A stretch of DNA of 64,000 nt from the NCBI RefSeq assembly GCF_047663525.1, contig NC_092613.1:3869501-3933500 (forward strand), read 5' to 3'. Below, piece after piece: positions 12,301-24,900 of this stretch; position 1 is the first letter of the stretch, and each line of letters begins with the position of its first letter. Source of the DNA: Anas platyrhynchos. Taxonomy: Eukaryota > Chordata > Aves > Anseriformes > Anatidae. The position numbers and the translations under genes were made by a program. Under the pieces are notes generated by a model that did no database searches, was not told the origin of the DNA, and saw only the letters and a list, made by a program, of their open reading frames with translations.

Positions 12301-13734
12301 TGCCCCAAAGGCTGTAATTTGGGGCTGTCAGAGCCACAGCACAGCAGGTCACCCTCTTTTTCCCCCTTGTCCAAAAATCTCCTTGAATGGGGCCAGCACA
12401 TACAAGATGGAAAACCTTGCCTTTGTGCTTGGAGGAATTCAGTTTGCTCTCACAGCTCCATCAGACCCACAGTAGCCATCAGGTTTAGGCAAGTTCACAA
12501 CCCTCAGCCCCTAATTCCCCTTCCTGATTCCTACAGGAGTATCAATCTCACCTCCCTCACATTACAGTGTTTTTACTTGGAGTCAGATGGGTCAAGAAGC
12601 CCGGCGCGTGAACTGCTGAATTTAATGTCTGCAGTCACAGCTGAAGTCAACGTGGGTAAGGAATTCATTTTAGGCTCCTGCTCTGGAAGTGGGAGCAGAA
12701 AGCTCTTTCTCACAGCCCAGGCACCATCCTCCAGCTGCTGTCTCTGCATGGACGCGTTACAGATTTAGCAGGCACTGCTGTCTGTGGCTGCTGAACTCTC
12801 CTAATGAATAAAGCACCGGTGGCAAATTTTAATGCAGTTTTCAAAATATTAATGCTAGATAAATATTTGAAGAATCACGGGCTTAAAACACATGTTAATT
12901 TGCATCATAAATATTTTAATCACGCAGGCATCCCCCTCCTATCCCCGCGCTTGCTTTGCACCCACTTCCATTTCTCCCCGCTGCTCGGCAGTGTAATTCA
13001 TGGTAATGCTCAGCCGTGCAGCCGGGCCGGGAAAGAATCAATAGCAAGGATTTAACTCCTGCTGACTCCCCAAAACAGCTCGCCCTCCTGGTTCTGGCAG
13101 CTGATAATGATCTTTTGGATTAATGGGGAATTTGCCTTGTGTTGTTCCTCTCTCCACCCACTCCACTGCCTGGTTCCTGGTGCTGAGGAGCTGGGAGCTA
13201 TGGATGAGGTACAGGACATGGGAAAGGAGGAGGACGCTCTGGATGTGCAGCAGAGCACAAGGAACATCCCACCACCACCTTCCAGAGGTGACAAACTCAT
13301 TTGTACCTGCAAGCACACAGCTCTGTAGCTCCTCAACACCAACACGTCCAGATGCCTTCACAGCAGAGCCATCTCCATCAGGATGGCCTCGATTTACATC
13401 CCAGCACCTCCCTGAGCTCCTCTGGGCACTCAGCACACCTTTGAGAGCCTCCAGCAGCCATTAAAAGCTGATGTGTCAGTGCTACACCTTGTAACTCCAA
13501 AGTCTTTCTAGAAACCAAGCTTAAGGTCACCTAGAGCAGATACCCCAGAAGCGAGGACACCTGAAAATTCTGCCTGCTGCCTCAGTTTCTTCAGGTCTGC
13601 AAAGGACATACAAATGAAAGAGAGAGGACAGCACATCCATCTGGCTACAGCCTAGAAAGATTTAGGTTCTTCACCAGAGGCAGAAGAGACAGTCACCAGT
13701 CAAAGGACCCCATTTCCTAATCATTACATTTCCT

Positions 13735-13772
13735 CTAAAAAAACAAAAACAAAAAAAAACAAAAAAAAAAAA

Positions 13773-13803
<31 letters not shown>

Positions 13804-13884
13804 CACACACAAAAAAAATGGTTTCTATGCTTATAAAAATGTTATGGTTTCTCAACTGAATTAAAAAAAAAAAAAAAAAAAAAA
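13735..13884. repeat. Poly(A), (CA)n and second poly(A) tracts
   Basis: A run of A with scattered C (13737-13788) passes into a (CA)n tract (about 13788-13812) and a short A run. After some 40 bases of ordinary sequence a second pure A run follows, at 13862-13884. An old retroposed tail is possible, but no SINE or LINE body is recognisable beside it. Lengths in such tracts are error-prone in assemblies. Confidence 0.85.
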
Positions 13885-16800
13885 GACAATCGATTCCTTC
13901 CTTTGTTTTTCTTCATTTTTGGTCACTCCTTTGCCATTCTCCACCCAGTCTGGAACAAGTGAAGAGAGAAAGGAGAGGAGGTGAGAAAACAAGATGGGAT
14001 ACAGCTCATCTGTTTCCATTTTGGTGTTCAAATCCAAACCACTAGTTTTACACTAGAAGGCTCAGGAATATTTTTAGGAATAGTGAAAAATGCAGTCTCA
14101 CGCGCTGTGAGGGGCTGAGGTTGCCTTGTCCCTCATCAGTCACTGCTGTCCCTTTGCCCCTGGGCTGTCCCTTTTGCCCCAGGGCTCAGCAAGATCTGGG
14201 AGCCCCTTCGTGCCTCCAGCACCCCCAGCCCTGGGCTGAGGCACTGGAGGCAGGGCAATCACTTAGGAATCCTTCAGGAAAGGAGCTCCCTACCCACCTC
14301 ACAGGGAATATTTATTAGATTTGATGAAAGAGCAATTTAGCCTTTACACACACCAGGCACCCATTGACCTTTTATTTTCGTATTACCTCTCTTTACACCC
14401 CCTACTGTTCCTGCATCAAACAACAATATATCAGGTTAAGCATAGCAAGACGAAACACTAAGGCACCAAGAAGTGCATTAAATCGCTGCTTTGCAGGGCT
14501 GCTTGCGCTGCCAAATCAGCAGGAAGGTGATGTATGATATTCTTGCTCACAGGCGGGATGCAAAATGCAGCCCCACAGTCCCCTTTGCAGGCGAGGTTTG
14601 CAGGTACAGCCTGCCTTCCTGCAGAAGGCAGCAGCGGTTTTCCTGAGAAGGGAAAGGGAATAAAAACTGAAGTAAGAGTGTTCGAGATCCAGCCCCCAGC
14701 CTTTGCTGCTGTTGGCCACGGGGATTATCTGTCCATGGGAGAACTGCAGCACAAAAAGACATCGCTGTTCTCAATGCTGCCAGCTCCCACGAGATCTCCT
14801 GATACAGCGGGCTGGATTATGCTGGATGCCCAGGATTTATCAGCGCTTTCAATGGAGAGTCACCCTTTTCATTCCAGAAACCCTCAGCATTTAATAGCAG
14901 TTTATCTGCAGCAGGGGAGAAGAGTTTGCTGCCGCTTTATCTCCTTTCAGACTTTCAAGACACCAATTCAGTCTGCGAGGCAGCAAGGAAACGGGGTCAG
15001 ATGTCTTCAGGGTGAAAAAGAGACCATGCACGTGGCAAGTTAATGAGCATGGGTGGTGAGACTCCAACAACCAAATGGGTGATTAGGGAAATATCCCAGC
15101 CGGGACATGGGAACACCAGCTGCAGGTGTCAGACAACAGCAGAAAGATCTGCAGAGACAGGCGCGTCCATCCAGGCAAATCTGGTTCCAGCACAGGACAC
15201 AAATTTGATAAAATGCCTGCTTAATCCAGGGATGTTTTGCTTAGGTGATGAATAGCAACCTCAGTGAAAGCCTCTCAACCACAAAAGCTTTAGAGAGCTA
15301 AAGCAGTAAAGACCAAGAATTAAGGAGAATAAATATTAATGCAAGGAGTGAGAAATTAATCATTTTTTCCAGGTGATCCTTCCATTACTTGGGCTGCTGC
15401 ATTTCCCTCTTTGCTCACGCTGTGTGGGGCAGGAGCACGTGCCCAGGGTTCATGCAGAGCCCAGCCCTGGTGAGAGCACGGAGATGCAACAGTGGCACGA
15501 GACCACAAAATGCACATGGAAAGGAAAAAGATGAAGTAAATGGGAAGGGAAAAGGAAGTGCAAAAGAAAAGGGTCGCTGTACCAACACGGGATTCAGCCT
15601 GCAACAGGAATTGGTGCAAACCCTCTGCTGGTTTCAGTGGCTGGAGGTCAAGCAAAGCGCCAGGTTTAGGTCGGCCAGGCACAGCCCAGAGAGGTGCCGT
15701 TACGTAAAGGGATGGGGAATGCCAGGGTGGGCTGGACGGAATAAATGAATCCAATTATGGGATGAAGGGCAAAGGGAGAGAAGGGACACATTTGGTCTGG
15801 AGCAAATCCCTGCAAGGCTTTAAAGCAGGGACAACAAGAAAAAGACAAAATGAATTCCAGTGAAGGATGCGCAGCCTCGACTCCAGTCAAGAGGAATAGC
15901 AGCCTCAAAATAGGGCAATAAGGTACAGAATATGGTTGTTCTGGTGGGAGACCCAAAGCGTCTTTGCTGGGAGCTGATGCACCAGTTTTGGCTGTCCATG
16001 GTCCCATAGGGATGTTGGAGCACAGAGGCGTTCCCTCCAGGTACCAGAAGCAGCTCCTCTGAAAGCAGAAAACAAGCAACCCACCTCCAGACTTCCTCCA
16101 CGATTTTCCCAAAAGATTACATCCCGGCTGGCCAACTCGCAGCAGTCTCCACAGAGAAAACCAAGGGCTATGCACTGGAAATGAAAAAAAAATGACCCAG
16201 TTATGACAAAATGAAACAGCATGTATGAAGCATCACTACAGAGGGCTACAAACATCCACAATAAGGCCCCGAGGAATAACAGTTCAACTTCAAATGAGAT
16301 TTACAAATTAAAAATAAAAGATTATTTCTGTTTGCCTAAACCCCGTTATCTGACTGCTCAGCCATTCTCAAAGCCAGGCCACGGCAAGTGATACCGAGCA
16401 CTGCAGAACAAAGGCTGCTCTTTTGCATCCCTTCAGCATTCAATGAAAAATCTTTCCTTTTGCCTCTCAGGCATCGCAGTTACGTGTCTGCTCCTGGATG
16501 GGCAAAGCAGAGCTGGGAGAGAAGAGCTGGACAGAGATCCCGAGCTCCCAGCTCTCCTTGTAAACACCCCTTAACTCCCACCTGCCTCAAAGAGCTGCTA
16601 AAACAGAACAAAATCCAACCAGGATTAATTTATTATTATCTTTTTAATTATTTTTTTTTTTCCAGTTTGCAAGACAAAGAACTCACAGGAGCAGGCAGCA
16701 TCTTCCTGCTTTCCCTCGTCAGAGTTTGGTTTGTGCCATTACGCAGCTGCTAACATACAGGGAGAAGTGGTCGTGATGCTTTGGTTTGCTGGGCTGTGCT

Positions 16801-19800
16801 GCCTGCTGGTCCCGCTGCTACGTGGCTGGTGAGACTGTCTTGCAAACCGCTGCAAAGCTCTGGTTTATCACTTAGTTAAAGGTGCTGACAGCACCACGCT
16901 GAGTGGTGCAGGTCTGCAGCTGAACCGGGATTGCTCAGCTCGCCGGCAGGAAAATGACAGGTCCCAGGGACTTTCCGTCCCTCCAAGGAAATCCTAGGGT
17001 GCTTGCAGAGATGTTACCTAGATCAGTGGCAGGAGGAAATGCCAGGGAGGTGGCAGGGTCCTGTTTGCTTGCACATGAGATGTGGTTGGCAGCAGTGAAG
17101 CTCTCCCACTTCCCAGCTGCCTTCTGGCTCTGGTGCATCCACCCCCTGCAAAGCTGCACTGGTGGGGAGAGCCCCAGGAGGGAGTGAAGGGGAACCTGCA
17201 GGGAAAGCAGGACCTGGGGGTCCTCCTGCCCAAAGCTCATGCATGCAGTAAGCAAAGCAGGAGATAGACTTGTGTGAACTCTAATTTTTGGGGAAAGAAG
17301 CAAGGGCATGGCATAAAGAGCCTCTCTGCACCACCAGCTCCTTGTCCTGGGTGGACGCAGCCGTGCGAGCCCAGCAGAGCCGTGAGCAGCCAGCCCCACC
17401 AGCCACAGCCGAGTTAATCCACGCTGAGCAAGGAACAGCCAACCAAACCAAACTGCAAATACATCTGTGTCCTCCTTCTCCCTGCCACGCATTTAAATCT
17501 ATTTGATCCACTCTAACGGATTGATCCACAAGTTTGTGCACACACATCCTGCTTTGGACGGGGCGGCTGGCAGCGCCTCACCCATCACGTCCTGTCAGCT
17601 CCACTCAGCCTCACCTCCGCTGGGAGCCGCTGGGAACGAATCCAATTACAGGATAAAGGGTTTTCTTCCCCTCCATATGGTCTCCATAACGCTCCAGCTT
17701 TATCTTGCTTTAACCCCTTTCCTGGCGAGGGAGCTCACAAGCCCAGCATAAGCGGCTCAGCGCAGTGGCCGCGCGTGGCTGCTATCTGATACGGGGAGGC
17801 GAGGTCTTCCCAGGGCAGCTGGAGGACCGGGAGGCACCGTGATATTTGTGCTTCCCTCTCCTCCTGCCCAGGAGGGAGGAATGAGCCCCTCCAGCAGGTA
17901 TATTCAAAGCAGCGTGTTGCAGAACCTGCCAAGAGCACAAAAGCAAGCTCAGCATCACTTTGCATTCAGTGTTGGTGCCTGGTGCTCGTGGCTGAGGTTT
18001 AAGGTCCTGTACATGAGGCCATCACCAGAATTTAAGCTCAGACATTTGCCTCAGGAGTGATTTCTATTACTTTTGCATTTCTCTGCAGCTTATTTCCTGT
18101 GTGCCCTTGGGCAAATCGCTCCTTCGTATTTGTCCAAGTGGCCATGCTCCTTGCACGGGGGCAGGGACGGGGACAGCAAAGGGCTCCCGGCTGCCACCCC
18201 CACGGAAAAGCCACCCCCAACACGGCTGCGTGGCTCGCTCTGCTTGCCACTGAAATCCCAGAAACCAACCGTATCAGCTTGGTTATTTGATTATAATTAT
18301 CGTTTCTTGCTTTACACAGGACATGAAAGCCTGGAGAAGCTCAGGGCTCCTTCACGCAATGTGCTGACAAACAATGAATAAGAGACAATCTCATCTCAAA
18401 GAGCTTAGCAAAGCAGAAAAGCCTGTGTGAGGGAAGAAAAACCTTCCTTCTCCTAAGGACAAACACAAAGGAAGCAAGCTTCTCTTCTTGCATTAAACGG
18501 GGCCTGAATTTTGCTATTGCTTTCTTTGCCATGGAGTCAGCATAGAAAGCAATTGAGAGCTCTCTGGGAGACAGTCCGTAAAGTTTCCCCGCTAAGAGAC
18601 GCCAAATTAAAGCCATCACTTTCCATTTCTGTGACAGGGACACAGAGGGAAGAGAGGTTGCATTCAGGGCACGTCCTGGAGGAACCAGCTAACCTCCCTG
18701 GTGTCGTTTTCTTCTGCAGAGTTGATTCGAGGCCTTCGGCATTGCTCCGGCTGCCGCTGACCTGCGGAGAGCTCTAAATCCATGCCAACAGCAGCCTTGG
18801 GATATCGACCAAAATGCTGCCCTCAGCCTGCCAGGGGGGGAAGCTGAGTCCACGAGGACAGCTGGGAAGGGACAGCGCCGTGTTCAGCCCCATTAGTGTA
18901 ACACAGGGGACTCAGGCTTACCTGCTCCACGTTCAGGTCCCCAAAATGGGAAAGGGGCAGGTCCAGACCTAGTCCAAGATGATGTGAGAGTCCTCTTGGC
19001 CCAGGTGTTGGTAATCCTGTGTATGAAAGGCTGCTGGGTGCCAAGCATGAAGCCCAAGTTGTGCCGTGTGTTAGCTGGAACAGGGAGAGGAGAGGATCTG
19101 CACTGATCCCCCAAAAAAATAACCAACACCTCTGGACCTTTTCCCCCAAACTTGGTGCACCATCCAAAACAGGCTTCCATTTTGCCTCCTCCCCCCTCAA
19201 ATATGCTTCATTTGTACAACTTTTTTTACTCTTTAGGAGAAGATGAGACACCACAAAGTCTCATGGAAAGAAATATCAGGAAGTGAAAAGTCGCAGTCCA
19301 TGGAGATAACCACGTTTCTGTGCAAAGCCCTGGAGAAACACCAGAGCTTTCAGATGCTGCTGGCACTGGCAGCAAGGTCCAAGTCTTATGAAGGTGGACA
19401 GGCGTAGTGATATCTTTTAGGTGAAAGGAGTTGTCTTGCACCATGAAAGATTCCACAGTGGAATTGAGAAGCACATCTGCACATGCCTCTTTCTGTGTAT
19501 TAACTTTCTCTTTTAGTACTCAACTAATTCTGCAAAAACACGCTCAGCTTTTGTACATCCAGAAGCCTGACTATGGACAGGAAAGGCATGAAACAGCGCT
19601 GGGGAAAGTTTTGAGATGTAGGGCCAAGGGAGTTCTGCCCATAGAAGTCTTCTCCTCAAGGAAAACCTTGTGGAAAGTCTTGAAAAGATCTCGTCTGGGA
19701 ACTCCACGCCCGGTGGTTCCCCAGGACATGCAGGGAGATCGCTCTGAGAGGCACGGACGTCCCATGGGGATTGCTCATCCCAGGGCACCTGAGGCTGCTG

Positions 19801-21240
19801 TGACCCACTTACTGTTGCCATGTCCTACTTCTGCTCCTTTCAGACCTGTGCAGATGGATCAGTGGGCCAGCGATTAGGACATCATTCATCCCACCCACAC
19901 CCCTTAGCCTTCCGCTCCTGCCCTCTAGCTCCGAGAGGCTGCAGAATAGCAGGAGACCTCATTCCTCCAGCAGGACAGCATTGAGTTTTTCCATCCACCT
20001 TGCCTTGGTGGAGGGCAGCTGTGGGAAAGAGGCTAGCAGCTTACGGCATTAACAGATCAGGGCCATTAACACCACCAGATGTCAGAGATTAATGGAAGAG
20101 CTTCGCTAAGGCGCCTTAGGCAGGTCTCTTGGAGAAGGAGTACCCCTGACCCAGAAGGAAGAGCTTGGCCAGGATGGAGCCCTGGTGCTCCAAGGTAGTG
20201 CTGATGCTGCTGAGAAGGGTTTCACAATCTTGCGTGCACTGGGATAGAGGTCCCACACCTTAAGATGAGCACCAAGAGACCAGGAACTTCCATCCCAGTG
20301 TGGCTACAGGCTGGTGCTGGTCTCTCTGCACCATCTCTGGAGGGAACTGGAGATGACAGCATCACCAAAGTTTCCCTTCCCCCCCCAGGGAGCTGAGGTT
20401 CTGCTTCTCCAGCAAACAGCAGCACCGTCAGGCTGGTTTCAGAGCTGTGGCCAGGGATCCTCCCTAAGCCCTGCCAATCCTTGCAAAGCCCCAACCCAGA
20501 GTGGTGTCCAGCTCTCTGGGACTGGGAGGAGGCACGGATGGGAGATACTGGATGGTGTACTCCTACCGAAGGTCCTTGGAGGGTCAACCGAACAAAATAT
20601 ATCCTCCATCCAGGAGAGGAGGCAAGACAGAGGAGGAAATTTAGCTCTTTTCACTCTAGCACAGCCAGGATGCAACACAGCCAACCTGCCCCCCAAATGC
20701 TCTTTTTACCAAACTTGCAGCCTTTGGGATGGAAGCAGCTTCCCCTCCTGCCTTTGCTCAGTGCCATGCATGCAGGTGGCCCTGACCCACATCAGCAGAA
20801 CCTGGTTTTGCCCTGTGACAGGGACAAGGGCCCAAAACATGCAGTGCCCACGTTGAACCAGGCACGGGAAGCACAGCACGGCCAAACTCTGTCTGCTGCT
20901 CTCCCAGTGACCTGCCTGAGGATGGCAGAGCAGGGCTGGGCACCCCTTGGGCCCCCAAGGCTCCGATGGAGTCCTTCAACCACCCAGGGACCCCCCAAAG
21001 GCTATGGTCCACCATAGACTCAAACACAGACCCATTTCCCCCATTGGTCACCCAAAGAAACATCTCCCCAACTCACCATCTCTTCTCCTGCCTTCACCCC
21101 TCTTCCAAAGGGCTCCCCAAGCCCTTCCCTTCCTCCCCCCAACTCCTTAAACAATATTAAACACTTAATGGAAATTAATACGCTTTAATGCAGGTTTTGG
21201 GGCCAACTGGCTGCTTAGAGGGTTCTTAAACCATCAGCCC
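13885..21240. other. Intergenic region, RH2 upstream side
   Basis: No coding exon is recognised on either strand. Composition varies from GC-rich to AT-rich (for example 15240-15370 and 16250-16340). The sequence at 18290-18640 is moderately AT-rich, with a 100-codon minus-strand open frame of no known family. From 20300 to 21150 it is C-rich and stop-poor, which explains the many overlapping open frames there. Distal enhancers of the cone opsin could lie here but cannot be picked out by eye. Confidence 0.55.
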
Positions 21241-21283
21241 CTCTCAATCCCGTTGCCCTTGTCATACAAACTTAGCCTAGCCC

Positions 21284-21290
21284 CTAATCC
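21284..21290 (+). promoter_or_regulatory. CRX/OTX-type homeodomain site in RH2 promoter
   Basis: The sequence CTAATCC matches the (C/T)TAATCC element bound by the photoreceptor factors CRX and OTX2 in opsin promoters. It lies 36 bases upstream of the TATA box. The location is what one expects for a cone opsin; binding itself is inferred. Confidence 0.6.
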
Positions 21291-21326
21291 GGCCTCCCCC
21301 CGCGCTCCCTCAAGGAAGACCAAGGG

Positions 21327-21333
21327 TATAAAA
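21327..21333 (+). promoter_or_regulatory. RH2 TATA box
   Basis: TATAAAA in the context gggTATAAAAcctcc is the only strong TATA box close upstream of the RH2 start codon. Transcription would begin near 21355-21360, giving a 5' UTR of about 255 nt if unspliced. An ATG at 21359-21361 sits almost exactly at the predicted start and would open a 21-codon upstream frame ending at 21424 if it is included in the mRNA. Confidence 0.7.
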
Positions 21334-21354
21334 CCTCCCTCGGCACCGCCAGCC

Positions 21355-21615
21355 CTCGATGTGGTGCGGGGCCAGCGCACCACCTCTCCTTCCCTTGGGA
21401 TTTACTGTTGTTCTTAGCACTTAATTCAGTTTTGGAGTGAGGGGAGGGGTCTTTTATTTATTTTTTATTTTTTAAACACTGGGTTGGGGCTCCCCCCCCC
21501 CCCCTTTTTTTTTTGTAATCAGGGTTGAAACAAAATTAATTAAAAAAAAGAAAAAAAAGAACATTTGCTTTAAAAGTACCCTTAAAAGCACAGCAGCTGC
21601 CATAATACTGGCAGG
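21355..21615 (+). other. Putative RH2 5' UTR with C/T and A tracts
   Basis: Between the inferred start site and the ATG there is a T-rich stretch (about 21450-21474), a C14-T10 type tract (about 21492-21516) and two A-rich runs (21541-21559). If transcribed as one piece, this would be a homopolymer-rich leader. It may instead contain a short intron or an alternative start site closer to the ATG. Confidence 0.4.
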
Positions 21616-21976
21616 ATGAACGGGACGGAAGGTATCAATTTTTACGTGCCTATGTCCAACAAGACAGGGGTGGTGCGAAGCCCCTTCGAGTACCCCCAGT
21701 ATTACCTAGCCGAGCCCTGGAAATACCGCCTTGTGTGCTGCTACATCTTCTTCCTCATCTCCACCGGCCTGCCCATCAACCTCCTCACCCTCCTGGTCAC
21801 CTTCAAACACAAGAAGCTCCGGCAGCCGCTCAACTACATCCTGGTCAACCTGGCGGTGGCTGACCTCTTCATGGCCTGTTTTGGCTTCACGGTCACCTTC
21901 TACACGGCCTGGAACGGATACTTCGTCTTCGGCCCCGTTGGCTGTGCCGTGGAGGGCTTCTTCGCCACGCTGGGAG
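21616..21976 (+). CDS. OPN1MSW: RH2 exon 1 (residues 1-120 and first base of 121)
   Basis: It encodes the extracellular N-terminus, starting [18 protein letters not shown], and helices 1-3 up to ATLGG. It carries Asp83, Cys110 and counterion Glu113 (GAG at 21952-21954). The donor is GGAG|GTAAGG, phase 1. Confidence 0.98.
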
Positions 21977-24900
21977 GTAAGGGCTGCGGGGTGGGAGCCT
22001 GGGTCTGAGGCCAGGCTTGGCAGCGGGTGATTTTGCTTCTTCAGGGCTTTAGGAGCCCAGCTCCATGCCTTTGTGGTGCTGTTGGGATGGTCCCACCAGC
22101 ATGGGGCTCCTCATGCAAGATGCTTCTTCCCTGCGGCTTGAAGATGGGGATGAAAAGAGATTTAGGCAAGTTTGATCTTGATGCCAAGATGCAGCCACCT
22201 CACCACTCGCAGGGCAAGGAAACGAGCAGGCCTGGGAAGGGATCCTGGTTTGCAGGATCAGGCCTGGGGTCATTTGGCCAAGCTGCCCAGGGCGCATTCA
22301 GGGGTCTCGCATCAAGGTCATGCAACTAGCAAAGACCCGCTGGGGATGTAGATGCGGTGTCCTTGAGTCAGTGCCAAACATCTTTACCAAAAGGCTTCCC
22401 TTTTTGGAACAAGGTGAAGCATTTTGGAGGGTTCAGAGACAGAAGAGACATCCCAGGAAAGGAGAGGGAACCTGCAGAAGGGGCATGGGCATGGAGAGGA
22501 GGAGAGCAAGATGAGGAGAGGGGTCACAGCTCATCCTGGAGCAAAAGGGAGCTGTGGCAGCTCTTAACCAGAAGAGAAGAGCAGCAACACGGAGGGGAAG
22601 GAGGATTCCAGACTTTGCAGCAACCGCTCAGCTCTGTCCCAGTTGCACCCAGTTTGGATGCCTTTGGGAGCTTCCTTATTCCATTTCTCAGGGATGCAAG
22701 CACTGCTAATGCTTCACCCTGCAGAAAGCCCCCCTGCAGAACAGGGAAAATCCATTTTACACCCAAACCCCCGCAGCCAACCAGGCCCACACTACATTTT
22801 GCGATTTATCTGGCAGCCGCTAATCCTTGCTGCAGACACTCACAACCACTGCAAAGACTTTAATTTTTCCCCCCTAAGCAGGGTATTTCCTGCAACGATG
22901 TGGATCTCAACAAAAGAAGGATCTTCTGCTAGGCAAAAACAAAGCTAAGCATCCTGATCCAAGCCACAGACCAGGGAATGGCTTAGGATCGGAAGACCCC
23001 GTGGGTCTGCACCGTTTCCAATTGAGTGAGCCTAGGGGTTTTCCAGCAACATCATTCGCCCTTCCAGGTTTCCTATCTACTAAAGCAAGCAGTGGCTCCT
23101 GAGCACAGGGAAGAAAGTTGGATGGGAAGCAGTCACTGAGCAGCAGGTCTCCAGTGAATCCTAGCACAGGGTGTAGTTATCAGCAGATTATCACAGCTGG
23201 GGGCATTAGCAGGCTTACAGCACCGACTAAACGCTCCCAATCCCCTGAAGTTTAATTATCCCTTATAAATACATGTGCATGCACGCTCACCCACACAGCC
23301 TCCCCCGCATGCCTCCCCCTGATCCAGCACTGGCAGAAGACTCCTGGAACACACATTTAAAGGCATCAACAGGTCTGAATGCATCTGGCATTGTTGCCGG
23401 AAACTATGCTTCCTTGCACCCTTACTCCCTGTTTGTTTTTGTGTTGTGTTTTTGTTTTTTTTTTAAATGATGAAAAAAACACAACAATCCCCTCCTCCAT
23501 CACCAGCATCCCAGCACAATGCAGATGCTCCCTCAGCTCCCAGAGCGTTTACATGTCTGAGCAAGGTTCTCAGCTGCTGCATGGGATGCAGGTTATCCCT
23601 TGCTGATCCCCCACCCCTCCATCCCCGCTGCTCTTCGCTGTGCCCACGAAGGGAAGCACAAGCCCAGAGGAGCTCTCACCACCACCGCACGCCCTCCTTC
23701 CCTTCCTCCCTCCCTCCCGCAGGCCAGGTTGCCCTGTGGTCCCTGGTGGTCCTGGCCATCGAACGCTACATCGTCGTCTGCAAGCCCATGGGAAATTTCC
23801 GCTTCTCCGCGACCCACGCCATGATGGGCATCGCTTTCACCTGGATAATGGCCTTCTCCTGTGCTGCACCTCCCCTCTTCGGCTGGTCCAGGTGAGTCGG
23901 GGGATGCTCGGCATCTCCAGCTGCAATTGCCCTTTACACCCCGCAGGGAAAGAATGGCTTTGCTAGGCATGGCTTGTCCCACCTGTGCCGTGAAGGTCCC
24001 ATTTCTCTCTGCAGATCATAAAGGGTGTTTGAGCAACCAGCTCCACAGACAAGGTTGCTCTGGGGAGCAAGCGTGGCCTTGCTCATGTGCTGCTGCTGTA
24101 GCGTGGCTGCTGGGAGCCCTGCAGCACCTTTACCAGCATCCCTGCCATGCTCTTCTGCAAAACCCATCTGTTCTGCCCCCAGCACTGCAGTGAATTTCAG
24201 TCCTGGCTCTTGCACGCACCCACAGCCCCTGCCAGGAGCTGATGCATCAGCTGAAGCCCACCCAGAACATCGAGGAGTGAAAGGGAGGAGTGAGACAGAG
24301 GTGATTTCCCTAGAGCTGCAGCTCCAACCCTAGCTGCCACCCCCAGGTCATAACAAGCCCCTGTCACCTCTTTGGGCACAGGCAGGAGGTGGCTTTGGAG
24401 CAACAAAGTCCCTCCATCATCCCCCTAAAACACGGCATGGGCACACAGCTCCTCTCTGGCTTTGGATAAAGATTCAGGGCCAGGCAGGTCCTTGGCTTCC
24501 CACCCAGCCTGACCTGTCTTGCACCCAGGATGTGAGCTGTGCATCCCATTGCCCGACACAGCTGCAAGGACCAAGCCCTCCAGAGCTCAGACCCACCGAG
24601 CCAGCAGCTCTTGTTCCCGCTCAGCTTCCCTCCATCTGCAGAGGGAGAGAGCAGGTGGCTCCTGGCAGGCAAGTGCTCAGCCACGTAGGAAGGAGATAAA
24701 TAGCCCGCTGCCCGTGGGAGGAAGCAGTGTCACAACAAAATGATGCTCTGCACCCGAGCGCAACGTGTCGGCACGGTGTGAGCGGTGCTGCAGGCTGCAG
24801 GTCCCACGGGAGCTGTGCTGCACAGCCAGCCAGGCCAGGGGCACAGGGTGCAGAGAAGAAGCTGGGGAGCAGCTCCCCTCAGATACATGCCACTCTGGGA

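Larger units (their letters stand above)
7652..13734. other. Intergenic region, MLN upstream side
   Basis: No coding exon is recognised. The part nearest MLN (to about 8460) should hold its first non-coding exon and promoter, and 8160-8460 is AT-rich. An (ATAA)n array lies at 9320-9358. AT-rich islands occur at about 10120-10370, 11140-11300 and 12790-12960. The third has an exact octamer ATTTGCAT at 12898-12905. The longer open frames here, such as 11998-12768 plus, have no family features. Confidence 0.6.

Noticed and set aside
18341-18643. 100-codon minus-strand frame rich in basic and hydrophobic residues
   Set aside because: No family is recognised and the composition follows a locally AT-rich stretch. 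It could equally be non-coding regulatory sequence.
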